Below are positions 35,058 to 42,966 of a stretch of DNA of 64,000 nucleotides, one piece after another (position 1 is the stretch's first letter; every line of letters begins with the position of its first letter). The stretch is taken from assembly GCA_040400875.1 (NCBI GenBank), contig JBBAPK010000003.1:1-64000 (forward strand), given 5' to 3'. The notes beneath the pieces are model-generated. The model was not told the DNA's origin. It made no database searches and saw only the letters and a list, made by a program, of their open reading frames with translations. Source of the stretch: PBB1 sp040400875. Its GTDB lineage: Bacteria > Pseudomonadota > Gammaproteobacteria > Burkholderiales > Burkholderiaceae_C. Made by a program: the position numbers and the translations under genes.

Positions 35058-35906
35058 ATGAAACCACCCGAACGGCTGCAGCCGCTGATCGACGAAGGCC
35101 TGATCGACACCGTGGTGCGTCAGCTCATGAGCGGCAAGGAAGCCATGGTCTTCGTGGTGCGCTGCGGCGATGAAACCCGCTGCGCCAAGGTCTACAAGGA
35201 AGCCACCCACCGCAGCTTCCGCCAGGCGGTGGACTACACCGAAAACCGCAAGGTCAAGAACACCCGCCAGGCGCGTGCCATGGCCAAGGGCTCGCGCTAC
35301 GGGCGCGAGTCGCAAGAAGCCGCCTGGCAAAGCGCCGAGGTCGATGCGCTGTACCGGCTGGCCGCCGCCGGCGTGCGCGTGCCCAAGCCGCACAACTTCC
35401 ACGACGGCGTGCTGCTCATGGAGCTGGTGACCGACGAGCACGGCGATGCCGCTCCGCGCCTCAACGACGTGGACTTCACGCCCGAGCAGGCACTGGCTCA
35501 CCACGCGAGCTTGCTTGGCGAGGTGGTGCGCATGCTGTGCGCCGGTGTCGTGCACGGCGACTTGTCCGAGTTCAACATCCTGCTGGCCGCCGACGGGCCG
35601 GTCATCATCGATTTGCCGCAGGCCGTGGACGCGGCCGGCAACAACCACGCCAAGCGCATGCTGCTGCGCGACGTCGAGAACCTGCGCGACTTCTTCGGCC
35701 GCTTCGCGCCCGAGCTGCTGAGCACCGACCATGGCGCCGAGATCTGGGCGCTTTACGAGCGCGGCGTGCTCATGGTCGACACGCCGCTGACCGGGGTGTT
35801 CGTGCAGCCTGTCGGCGCGGTCGATGTGGGGGGTGTGATGCGCGAGATCGACGACGCGCGCGCCGAGGAAGCCGCGCGCCGGCTGCGCATGGGCGCCGTG
35901 TCCTAG
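35058..35906 (+). CDS. RIO1-family serine protein kinase
   Basis: A 282-residue atypical kinase. The N-terminal part holds MSGKEAMVFVVRCGDETRCAKVYKE (nucleotide loop and catalytic Lys), the catalytic loop is VVHGDLSEFNILLA and the metal loop is VIIDLPQAVD, all RIO family signatures. In eukaryotes and archaea RIO1 acts in ribosome maturation; the bacterial role is unknown. It starts 19 nt after arsH and may be transcribed with the ars operon, though no functional link is known. Confidence 0.9.
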   Translation: MKPPERLQPLIDEGLIDTVVRQLMSGKEAMVFVVRCGDETRCAKVYKEATHRSFRQAVDYTENRKVKNTRQARAMAKGSRYGRESQEAAWQSAEVDALYRLAAAGVRVPKPHNFHDGVLLMELVTDEHGDAAPRLNDVDFTPEQALAHHASLLGEVVRMLCAGVVHGDLSEFNILLAADGPVIIDLPQAVDAAGNNHAKRMLLRDVENLRDFFGRFAPELLSTDHGAEIWALYERGVLMVDTPLTGVFVQPVGAVDVGGVMREIDDARAEEAARRLRMGAVS

Positions 35907-36051
35907 CCCGCGACTGAGGCTGCGCTGCTGGTTTGCAGCACGCGCGAAAACGCTTGCGCCAGATGGAGGGCATCGACTCGCTGCCGCATGCGGCGTTGTG
36001 CAAGGGTGGGATGCTTGCAGTCTCGACAGTCACGCTCCACCCCGAAAAACT

Positions 36052-36993
36052 TTATACCCGTCGCGCGATGTGTACCGCCATCGCAGAGCCCCATCCCACG
36101 AGCTTGCACCAGCCGGATAACAGCACGCCAGCAGACTCGCCTTGCTGTGCGATGGATTCATCACGGTGTTCGCATTCTTCGGCCTGGCATTCGATCAGCA
36201 TTTGACGCAGCGCCGTGTGCTCGGCGCGGCCGGCCAGCGTGTCGATTTGCTGCTGGTAGTGCTGATTGACGAAAGTCTCGACCGCCGCGATGGTGGCGTA
36301 GACCGCCCGAGGGCCAAAGATCGCGGGCAGCGCCCCGGTGACAAATCCAGCCGCCCGCCAAGGCACCAGCAGCCAACTGTGGCGCGGCCACGGCAGCACT
36401 TCGGCGATGCGCTGCAGGTGGTGGCTCTCGGTGTCGCGGTGGCGGCGGGCGAAGTCGCGCACGCGCGCATCGCGCGAGAAGGCGAGCACGCCGTGATAGA
36501 TCCACACCGCCCCGGTTTCACCGGCGTGGTCTGAGCGCATCTCGCCGATCAGGTCGTTGGGAATCGCCGCCGGCGGCTCGAAATCGCGCGCCAGCCGCTG
36601 CAGCGCCGGTCGCCAACGCAGGAAACCGACATAGGTGATCTCGAGCAGCGGCGTCACCCCGGGCAGCGCTGCGGCGCGCGCGAGCCAGCGCCAGCCGGGT
36701 AGCGCCGACCACAGCGCGACGAAAGCGCGAGCGCCGCTGAGCACCTCGGTGCCGCCGCGCAGCACATGAAAGCGCGCCAGGTAAGCCTCGCGTGTCGCCG
36801 ATCCAGGCAGCGTGGTGGCGGGGTCGCTCACATCGCACCACGTGAGCGGCTGATGCGGCGTGAGCCCCTGATACACACCGACTTCGCGGCGGCACAGCGG
36901 GCATGCCCCGTCGTACAGCACGGTGAGCGATGCGGGATCGGCACAAGCGCCAAGGCGTGGGGGGAGGGCAGTTGGGGTTTCAGGAGATTTCAT
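36052..36993 (-). CDS. DCC thioredoxin-like / COQ7 demethoxyubiquinone hydroxylase fusion
   Basis: A 313-residue fusion. Residues about 22-140 are a DCC (DUF393) thiol-disulfide domain with YDGACPLCRREV and WCDVSD. Residues about 145-313 are a COQ7-type di-iron hydroxylase with the four ligand motifs intact: MRSDHAGETGAV, DTESHHLQ, AAVETFVNQHY and AEECEHRDES. COQ7 makes 5-hydroxyubiquinone late in ubiquinone synthesis at the membrane. Normal COQ7 is about 200 residues without the redox domain, so the fused domain may supply reducing equivalents or sense redox state. Confidence 0.85.
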   Translation of the reverse strand: MKSPETPTALPPRLGACADPASLTVLYDGACPLCRREVGVYQGLTPHQPLTWCDVSDPATTLPGSATREAYLARFHVLRGGTEVLSGARAFVALWSALPGWRWLARAAALPGVTPLLEITYVGFLRWRPALQRLARDFEPPAAIPNDLIGEMRSDHAGETGAVWIYHGVLAFSRDARVRDFARRHRDTESHHLQRIAEVLPWPRHSWLLVPWRAAGFVTGALPAIFGPRAVYATIAAVETFVNQHYQQQIDTLAGRAEHTALRQMLIECQAEECEHRDESIAQQGESAGVLLSGWCKLVGWGSAMAVHIARRV

Positions 36994-37061
36994 AAGCCCG
37001 ATGCTGCCAGCAGCGCTTTGCCGTGGTCGGTTGAAAGGTCATGACCGTTGATGGGGGAAGG

Positions 37062-37910
37062 CTACTTCAGCGGGGCCGGTTGATCGAGGAACTCGAGCAG
37101 CGGCGCCAGCGAGCGCTCGGGGGCTTCTTCCTGCGGCAGGTGGCCCACGCCAGCGAACGGCACCAGCCGTGCATGCGGCAGGCAGGCCAGGTAGTCGGCC
37201 GAGTTGGCAAACGGAATCATCGCGTCGCTCTCGCCCCACAGCAGCAGCGTGGGTACCGCAATGCCGCGCAGCAGCGGTCTGGGGTCGACCAGCGTGGTCT
37301 GCTGCAGCCGGCTGAGCAGCGCATCGCGGCTGCCCGGCGCCAGCATGAGCTCGTGGTAGCGCGTGGTCAGCGCATCGGTGAGCACCTCGGGGTTGGCGTA
37401 GGCGGGCGCCAGGCTCATGCGCAGCAGCGGCTTGGGCAGCACATGGCGCATCAGCTGCATCGACATCGGCACCTCGGGTGGCGCGTCGTACTCGAAGCCG
37501 GGGCTGGCAAAGCCGTCGGGGGCGACCAGCACCAGCTTGTCCACACGCTCGGGATGCTTGGCCGCAAAGGTCCAGGCGATGCGCCCGCCGATCGAGTGGC
37601 CGATCAGCGTGGCGCGCGCGATTCCGCGCTGATCGAGCAGATCGCTCAGCAACTGCAAGCTGCGAGCGTCGGTGTAGTCGCCGCTGGGGTCGGGCTCGCT
37701 CAGGCCGCAGCCCGGTAGATCGAGCCGGATCACCCGGTGCTTGCGCGCCAGCTCGCGAGCCCACGGCTCCCAAGTGTGCAAGCTGGCGCCAAAGCCATGG
37801 ATCAGAACCACCGCAGGCGCATCCTTCGCACCGCTGTCGCGCACGTGCAAACGCACCCCGTCGACCACGACCATGTCCTGTGGCGAATCGAGGTAGCGCG
37901 ACTCGAGCGA
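37062..37910 (-). CDS. Alpha/beta hydrolase, N-terminus lost in the assembly gap
   Basis: 283 residues are visible; the 5' end runs into the N run. The alpha/beta hydrolase elements are VVLIHGFGASLHTWEPW (oxyanion loop), the nucleophile elbow LIGHSIGGRIAW, an acid in LLLWGESDAMIPF and the catalytic His in FAGVGHLPQEEAP. It resembles monoacylglycerol lipase or C-C bond hydrolase-type enzymes. The substrate is not determinable. Confidence 0.85.
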   Translation of the reverse strand, partial: SLESRYLDSPQDMVVVDGVRLHVRDSGAKDAPAVVLIHGFGASLHTWEPWARELARKHRVIRLDLPGCGLSEPDPSGDYTDARSLQLLSDLLDQRGIARATLIGHSIGGRIAWTFAAKHPERVDKLVLVAPDGFASPGFEYDAPPEVPMSMQLMRHVLPKPLLRMSLAPAYANPEVLTDALTTRYHELMLAPGSRDALLSRLQQTTLVDPRPLLRGIAVPTLLLWGESDAMIPFANSADYLACLPHARLVPFAGVGHLPQEEAPERSLAPLLEFLDQPAPLK

Positions 37911-38010
37911 NNNNNNNNNNNNNNNNNNNNNNNNNNNNNNNNNNNNNNNNNNNNNNNNNNNNNNNNNNNNNNNNNNNNNNNNNNNNNNNNNNNNNNNNNN
38001 NNNNNNNNNN
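37911..38010. other. Assembly gap (100 N)
   Basis: One hundred consecutive N, a standard length for gaps of unknown size. It truncates the hydrolase gene on the left and the receiver-like gene on the right, so the true distance between them, and any promoter, is unknown. Confidence 0.99.
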
Positions 38011-38748
38011 CGGGCGTGGCAGCGTGCCTCGTCGCTGTTCGAGATGGTCAGGCCGGCGCGGCCCACGCAACCCGGGCTAGACGATGAAGAACTGCGCGCC
38101 CAGCGAGAAGCGGCTGAAAAGGCGGCCCGCATCGAAGGCGACCGCGAAGCCGCCGAATGGGAAGCGCGGCTGGCCGCCGAGCTGCAAGCCGGCTTGTCAC
38201 CCGAGGCCCCGGCGCAGCCCGATCCGGCATCACAGCCAGAGCAGCCCGAGCCACTCGCGCAGTCTGCGCCTGCCGAACCCGCATTCGAAGCCCCGGCAGA
38301 CCCCATGCCTGCAGCGCACGACCCGAGCGTGCCAATGGATTTCGAGGCCGCCGAGCTGCCGTTCGCGAGCGCACTGCCCACGGTGATGATCGCCGAGCCG
38401 TCGAAGGTGGTGCGCCTCAAGACCAGCCGCTTGCTTGAAAAGCATGGCTATCGGGTGGTGCTGGCGGTCGACGGCTTCGATGCGGTGCAGCAGATCGACG
38501 AGGCCATACCCCTTGCGCTGATCATCGGCGTGGAGATCACCGGGCTCGATGGCTTTCAGCTGGCCACGCATCTGCGCGGCGATGCGCGCACCGCGCACCT
38601 GCCCATCGTGATGATCTCGGGCGACGACGACAGGCTGCGCGATCAGGCCGACCAAGCCGGCATCAACGTGCTGCTGGGCAAGCCCTATTCCGAAGAGCAA
38701 CTGCTGGCCTTCCTCGGTTCGATGCCGGCCGTGGCCCAGGCGCACTGA
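38011..38748 (+). CDS. Receiver-like protein lacking the phospho-acceptor Asp (5' partial)
   Basis: The frame is open from the gap edge and covers 246 codons. A charged coiled-coil (EELRAQREAAEKAARIEGD) and a Pro/Ala/Glu-rich linker lead to a C-terminal receiver-fold domain (about residues 125-240). The first acidic pocket reads MIAEPSKVVR instead of a DD pair, and the phosphorylation site reads ALIIGVEITGLDGFQ, with Gly where Asp is expected. The conserved Lys (LLGKPYSEEQ) remains. It is probably a phosphorylation-independent pseudo-receiver. It lies 30 nt upstream of the cysteine peptidase gene. Confidence 0.7.
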   Translation, partial: RAWQRASSLFEMVRPARPTQPGLDDEELRAQREAAEKAARIEGDREAAEWEARLAAELQAGLSPEAPAQPDPASQPEQPEPLAQSAPAEPAFEAPADPMPAAHDPSVPMDFEAAELPFASALPTVMIAEPSKVVRLKTSRLLEKHGYRVVLAVDGFDAVQQIDEAIPLALIIGVEITGLDGFQLATHLRGDARTAHLPIVMISGDDDRLRDQADQAGINVLLGKPYSEEQLLAFLGSMPAVAQAH

Positions 38749-38778
38749 AGCGCCGCTGCACCGCCCCGAAAAACTGTC

Positions 38779-40338
38779 GTGGACGACAAGGTCATCGTCA
38801 CCCACCGCGCGGCCCTCAGGGCCAAATACGGCGCTGCCGGGTTGGCCCAGATCCGCAGCGCCTTGCGCCGGCTCATGACCTGCGACAAGCGGCGTGGCAT
38901 CCGCAGCCGGCTGGTGTTTATCGATGACGCCGCGATGCTGAAAAAAATGGGCGGCGCACCGGCCAAGCAGGCCACGAGCGCGGCACAGGCCAAGGCAGCC
39001 ATCGACACCGTGTTTCGCGCCACCCAGCCGGCCTATTTGATGATCCTCGGCGCGCCCGACGTGGTGCCGCATCAGGATCTGGCCAACCCGATGCACGCGC
39101 CGCCTGCCGATCCGGATGTGCTGGCCTGGAGCGATCTGCCTTACGCCTGCGAGGCGGGCTATTCGCGCAACGCCTCGGACTTCAAGGGCCCGACGCGGGT
39201 GGTCGGCCGGCTGCCCGATCTGACGGGCGCTCGCGAGCCCTCGCACCTGATCGGCCTGATCGACTCGGCCGCCGGCCATGTGACGCGCGACGTGGCCGAG
39301 TTCGGCGAATATTTCGGCCTGTCCACGGCCACCTGGCGCGAGTCGACGGCGCTGAGCTTGTTCAATGTGTTCGGCCAATCGAAGGCCATGAGCGTGTCGC
39401 CCCCGGCGCGCGATGCGCACCCACCCGCACGGCTCGCGCCACTGACGCATTTCATCAATTGCCATGGCGGCCTGGCGGACCCACGCTTTTACGGCGAGAA
39501 CGCGAAGGGCGAGCAACCGGTCTCGCTGTCGAGCGACGGCATCGCCGATCGCATTCGTCCCGGCACCGTGGTCGCCGCCGAGTGCTGCTACGGCGCCGAG
39601 CTCTATGACTCGGTCACCCTGGGTCTGAGCGTGCCCATCTGCCAGCAGTACCTGGCCCAGGGCGCTTGCGGCTTTCTCGGCAGCTCGACGATTGCCTATG
39701 GTCCGGCCGAAGGCAATGGCGCGGCCGACCTGCTGACGCAGTACTTTTTGCTCGCTGTGCTCGAGGGAGCCTCGATCGGGCGCGCCACGCTGATGGCGCG
39801 TCAACGCTTCGTGCAGCAAACGCGCGAGGTCGATCCGACCGATCTGAAAACGCTCGCGCAGTTCGGCCTGCTCGGCGACCCCTCGCTGCACCCGGCGCGC
39901 GTGCCCAGCGCCACCGGCGTGCCCCAGGGGCTGGCCGCGCTGCAGGCGCAGCGGCTGCAGCGCAGCGAACGGCGAGCCGCCCTGCGAGTCACAGGCCAGT
40001 GGCTGGGCGCGACCAAGCCGGCCACTTCGCAGCCGCAGCCTGCGAGCAGACCCTCGGCTTCGTTGCGTCGGGCGCTGGCGAACATCGCCGAGCGCGCCGG
40101 GCTGGCGGCCGATCAGGTCTTCGTGACCTATGCGGTCGAGCCGCCTGCCGGGTGGGCTGATGCCGCACCGCGCGGCAAGCCGGCCACCCCAGCCACCCCG
40201 GCCGCGCGTTACCACCTGGCCGTGTCGACGCCGCCAGGCGCCGCGCGAGCTTCGGGCGCGCCACGCTCGGCAGTGGCCGCGCTGGCGCGTGAAGTCGACG
40301 GCCGCATCGTGGGCTACCGCATCTACTTGCAGCGCTGA
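38779..40338 (+). CDS. Clan CD cysteine peptidase, C25/gingipain-like
   Basis: A 519-residue protein starting with GTG and lacking a signal peptide. A hydrophobic block then His-Gly (LTHFINCHGGLADPRFYG, about residue 230) and a second hydrophobic block then Cys (TVVAAECCYGAELYD, about residue 275) form the His/Cys dyad layout of caspase/gingipain-fold peptidases. The following block (GACGFLGSSTIAYGPAEG and LLAVLEGASIGRATLMAR) matches the C25 core. The C-terminal 130 residues are Ala/Pro-rich with a small predicted domain. Being cytoplasmic, it is more likely a regulated processing enzyme than a secreted protease. Confidence 0.65.
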   Translation: MDDKVIVTHRAALRAKYGAAGLAQIRSALRRLMTCDKRRGIRSRLVFIDDAAMLKKMGGAPAKQATSAAQAKAAIDTVFRATQPAYLMILGAPDVVPHQDLANPMHAPPADPDVLAWSDLPYACEAGYSRNASDFKGPTRVVGRLPDLTGAREPSHLIGLIDSAAGHVTRDVAEFGEYFGLSTATWRESTALSLFNVFGQSKAMSVSPPARDAHPPARLAPLTHFINCHGGLADPRFYGENAKGEQPVSLSSDGIADRIRPGTVVAAECCYGAELYDSVTLGLSVPICQQYLAQGACGFLGSSTIAYGPAEGNGAADLLTQYFLLAVLEGASIGRATLMARQRFVQQTREVDPTDLKTLAQFGLLGDPSLHPARVPSATGVPQGLAALQAQRLQRSERRAALRVTGQWLGATKPATSQPQPASRPSASLRRALANIAERAGLAADQVFVTYAVEPPAGWADAAPRGKPATPATPAARYHLAVSTPPGAARASGAPRSAVAALAREVDGRIVGYRIYLQR

Positions 40339-40590
40339 ATGGGCGCATCACCGCAGCGTGTCGAAGGGCTCACCGGCAGCGTGCGGTGCGGCGCGTTGGG
40401 CTGCGGCAGCAAGAGCGAGCGCGAGGCGGTCTGGCTCGACACCGAGCAGGGCTGCTACGCGCTGCGCTTCAAGAACGCGCCGAGCTTTGGCGACACCACG
40501 CTCGATGGCCTGGTGGGTCATCGCGTGTCGTGCAGCGGCTTCATCGTGGACAGCGCGCTGCTGGCCGAGCGCATCGAGCTCATCGATTGA
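40339..40590 (+). CDS. 83-residue protein abutting the C25-like peptidase
   Basis: The ATG begins at the base right after the peptidase stop codon, so the two are almost certainly co-translated. The 83 residues are beta-rich (GSVRCGALGCGSKSEREAV; GCYALRFKNAPSFGD; GHRVSCSGFIVDSALLAERI) and suggest a small barrel with four Cys. No family is recognised. Its position makes it a candidate partner, inhibitor or substrate of the peptidase. Confidence 0.6.
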   Translation: MGASPQRVEGLTGSVRCGALGCGSKSEREAVWLDTEQGCYALRFKNAPSFGDTTLDGLVGHRVSCSGFIVDSALLAERIELID

Positions 40591-40634
40591 GCCAGCGTCG
40601 GGCAGCAAGCCGGGCGGCCAGGCCGTTCGGTGGG

Positions 40635-41171
40635 CTACTTGGCGGTGGCGCTTGCGGTGCTTGCGGGGCTGGTGGCCAGCTTCAACGTGCTGCCGTCGAC
40701 CACCACCTTGGTGCCAATGGCGTAGGCCTGGGATTCCTGCACGGTGCGCAGGCTGCCGTCTTGCATGCGCACGTTGACGACGTAGACCGTGTCGCTGCGC
40801 ACCTTCTTTTCGACCGCATTGCCCGCCACGCCCCCGCCCACGGCGCCGACCACCGTCATCGCCGTCTTGCCCGAGCCGCTGCCGAACTGGTTGCCCAGCA
40901 GGCCTCCGACCACGGCACCGCCCACCGCGCCCAGGCCGGTGCCCTTGCCCTTTTTCTTCACCTCGTTCACCGATTCAACGGTGCCGCAGTTGGCACACGC
41001 CGGCGCTTTGGTCTGGGCCTGCGTTTTGGTGCTGGTAGTGCTGGTGGTGGTGCTGGTTTGCGCGTTCGCGCTGCATTGAAAAAGCAGCGCCCATGCCACG
41101 CTGCCCAAGGCGCACAAGGCCTGACGCGCGGGGGTAATGAGTTGACGGCTGTGAAGATTTGAGGAACTCAT
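40635..41171 (-). CDS. Glycine-zipper 2TM-domain outer-membrane protein
   Basis: A 178-residue exported protein. A signal segment (ALCALGSVAWALLFQCSANA) precedes a Ser/Thr-rich linker and a CANCG motif. The glycine zipper follows (GTGLGAVGGAVVGGLLGNQF and AMTVVGAVGGGVAGNAVEKK), and then a beta-rich C-terminal domain (YVVNVRMQDGSLRTVQESQ) like those of SlyB/PcpY-type proteins. The Cys near residue 33 is not in a good lipobox. The ATG at 41171 is chosen because it begins the signal peptide; the open frame extends far upstream through the divergent gene. Confidence 0.8.
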   Translation of the reverse strand: MSSSNLHSRQLITPARQALCALGSVAWALLFQCSANAQTSTTTSTTSTKTQAQTKAPACANCGTVESVNEVKKKGKGTGLGAVGGAVVGGLLGNQFGSGSGKTAMTVVGAVGGGVAGNAVEKKVRSDTVYVVNVRMQDGSLRTVQESQAYAIGTKVVVDGSTLKLATSPASTASATAK

Positions 41172-41276
41172 GAGCTTCTCCTGAAAAGGGTGTGTCTGGA
41201 AATTGTCACCCCGAGAGTGCTGCAGCGCGCAAGGCGCGGTTGCTACACTGCGCGCGCCCTTTGAACCGGAGTCCCC

Positions 41277-41846
41277 GTGGAAGCTTTTCTCGTCTCGACC
41301 GGTGTGGTCGCCCTGGGTGAAATGGGCGACAAGACGCAGCTTTTGGCCATGTTGCTGGCCGTCAAATTCAAGCGCCCGCTGCCCATCATTTTGGGCATCC
41401 TGGTGGCCACGCTGGCCAACCATGCGATGGCCGGCGCGGTAGGCGACCTCGTGGCCAAGGCCTTGGGTCCGGAGGTTTTGCGCTGGGTGATCGGCGTGTC
41501 CTTCCTGGCGATGGCCGGCTGGATGCTGATCCCGGACAAGCTCGATGCCGACGAGGGCGCGCTCGAGCGTTTTGGCGTGTTCGGCACCACCGTCGTCACC
41601 TTCTTTCTGGCCGAAATGGGCGACAAGACGCAGATCGCCACCGTGGCGCTGGCCGCGCGCTACACCGACTTGGTGGCTGTGGTGGCCGGCACCACGCTGG
41701 GCATGATGATCAGCAACGTGCCTGCGGTGTTTCTTGGTGATCGCATCGCCCGCAAGGTGTCGATGAAGCTGCTTCACGGCATCGCCGCGGCGATCTTTGG
41801 CGCACTGGGCTTGCTCACGCTGTTCAACGTGGGTCGGCTGTTGTGA
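41277..41846 (+). CDS. Gdt1/TMEM165 (UPF0016) family cation transporter
   Basis: A 189-residue inner-membrane protein with six segments and the duplicated family signature EMGDKTQ, once at VALGEMGDKTQLLAM and again at FLAEMGDKTQIATV. Bacterial members export manganese. The GTG start is the first codon that allows the complete first helix. No yybP-ykoY manganese riboswitch was recognised in the 105-nt leader, which contains a GCGCGC-rich hairpin. Confidence 0.9.
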   Translation: MEAFLVSTGVVALGEMGDKTQLLAMLLAVKFKRPLPIILGILVATLANHAMAGAVGDLVAKALGPEVLRWVIGVSFLAMAGWMLIPDKLDADEGALERFGVFGTTVVTFFLAEMGDKTQIATVALAARYTDLVAVVAGTTLGMMISNVPAVFLGDRIARKVSMKLLHGIAAAIFGALGLLTLFNVGRLL

Positions 41847-41923
41847 TGATGAGCGTTGGGCGCGAACCATGCATCATTGCGCCACGGTCGTCGCTCGCGA
41901 CCCGCCCGCGCCACGGAGAACGC

Positions 41924-42289
41924 ATGTCCCGATTCACAGCCATCTTGGCCGCCTGCCTGCTCGCGGGATGTTCTTCCAACCCGAACATCGGCAATTCCGG
42001 CGATGTGGTTCGAGCCAACCCGCCGGTCAATTACGCGTCGACCATCAGCAACTACATCGATCTGACCGTCAAGGGCGCCCAGACCAGTCGCGATCTGAAC
42101 GTTGGAACGCCCGAGCGCGGCTCATGCCCCATGGGCAGTGCGGCCAATGGTCACGTGGGCTGGGTGGTTCCCGTCCAGTACAGCAGCCTCAACAAGGACG
42201 GCTCGACGGTGTCCATCACCAAGTATTTCTTCTGGTTCGCCGACGAACGCCTCAAGGGCGTGACGCGCCGCATGGAAGTCTGTCCCTGA
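41924..42289 (+). CDS. Small lipoprotein of unknown function
   Basis: A 121-residue protein with a lipoprotein signal (MSRFTAILAACLLAGCSS; lipobox LLAGC). The mature part is about 104 residues with conserved-looking beta segments (VGWVVPVQYSSLNKDGSTV and YFFWFADERLKGVTRRMEV). No family is recognised with confidence. It follows the Gdt1 gene by 77 nt on the same strand. The ATG at 41924 was chosen for the signal peptide. Confidence 0.7.
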   Translation: MSRFTAILAACLLAGCSSNPNIGNSGDVVRANPPVNYASTISNYIDLTVKGAQTSRDLNVGTPERGSCPMGSAANGHVGWVVPVQYSSLNKDGSTVSITKYFFWFADERLKGVTRRMEVCP

Positions 42290-42313
42290 GGCAGGCGATG
42301 AAAATGGCCGCGT

Positions 42314-42754
42314 TCAGGTGAAGCTGCCCTCGCTGGGCTCGACCCTGCAGCCGGCGATCAGCCATGGGCCCTTGGTCTGGGGCTGAACCCTGAAGGTGGC
42401 CAGCCAGCCTGAGCCCTGGGCGTCGGTCATCTGTACGCCCTGCATCAGATCGCTGTCTTCCCATTGCGGCTTCAGGAAGGCCACCGAGGCCGGCCGAAAG
42501 ACCATCGGATAGCGCCTTCGGATCATGGCGATGAAGCGATCGGGCGAGCCAAACCGCTCGCGCACGGACGCGCTGCTCAGCAAGAACGCTTTCACGGCGT
42601 CATCGTCGGCGAACGCGTCGAGCTGGTCCTGGACCACCGCACGGGCCTGGCTGACCTGGGCGTGTGTGACCTCGTTGGCCCACGCGAGGCGGCTTGCCAG
42701 GCTGGCGCCGGCGATCAACATCAGGTTTCTGCGATGGATGAAAGGTCTGCTCAT
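42314..42754 (-). CDS. Exported DUF4864-like protein
   Basis: A 146-residue protein. The N-terminus MSRPFIHRRNLMLIAGASLA carries a twin-arginine-like pair before the hydrophobic core and an AWA cleavage site. The mature part (VVQDQLDAFADDDAVKAFLL, FIAMIRRRYPMVFRPASVAF and WLATFRVQPQTKGPWLIAGC) has the cystatin/NTF2-like layout of DUF4864 proteins. Function is unknown. The frame extends upstream, but the signal peptide fixes the likely start. Confidence 0.7.
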   Translation of the reverse strand: MSRPFIHRRNLMLIAGASLASRLAWANEVTHAQVSQARAVVQDQLDAFADDDAVKAFLLSSASVRERFGSPDRFIAMIRRRYPMVFRPASVAFLKPQWEDSDLMQGVQMTDAQGSGWLATFRVQPQTKGPWLIAGCRVEPSEGSFT

Positions 42755-42966
42755 GAAGGGCCCTCGCATTCGGATGCCGCACATGATGCCGACATTGCGC
42801 TGGCAGCTTGCATGAATCGGCCTTGCGGGTCCGGAACCCCCTGTTTGGGGGGGGTACAAAACTGGGTTTCTGCACCAAAATCGAACGCAGCCATGAAAGT
42901 CGATCCAATGCGAGGTCAACAGCGGTGCCCCATCCCGAACTCCCTTTTTTTCCTCTACCTTTGACC

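Noticed and set aside
38230..40215. 661-codon minus-strand frame opposite the receiver-like and C25-like genes
   Set aside because: The sense frames show receiver and clan CD peptidase motifs, while the antisense is low-complexity Arg/His/Gln sequence.
41172..41276. Possible yybP-ykoY manganese riboswitch before the Gdt1-family gene
   Set aside because: The conserved internal-loop sequences of that class are not visible; only a GC-rich hairpin and TACACT -10-like sequence were seen.
42847..42854. Run of eight G as a phase-variable tract
   Set aside because: It lies in the leader before the chosen kinase start, and a single short homopolymer is not evidence for phase variation in a GC-rich genome.
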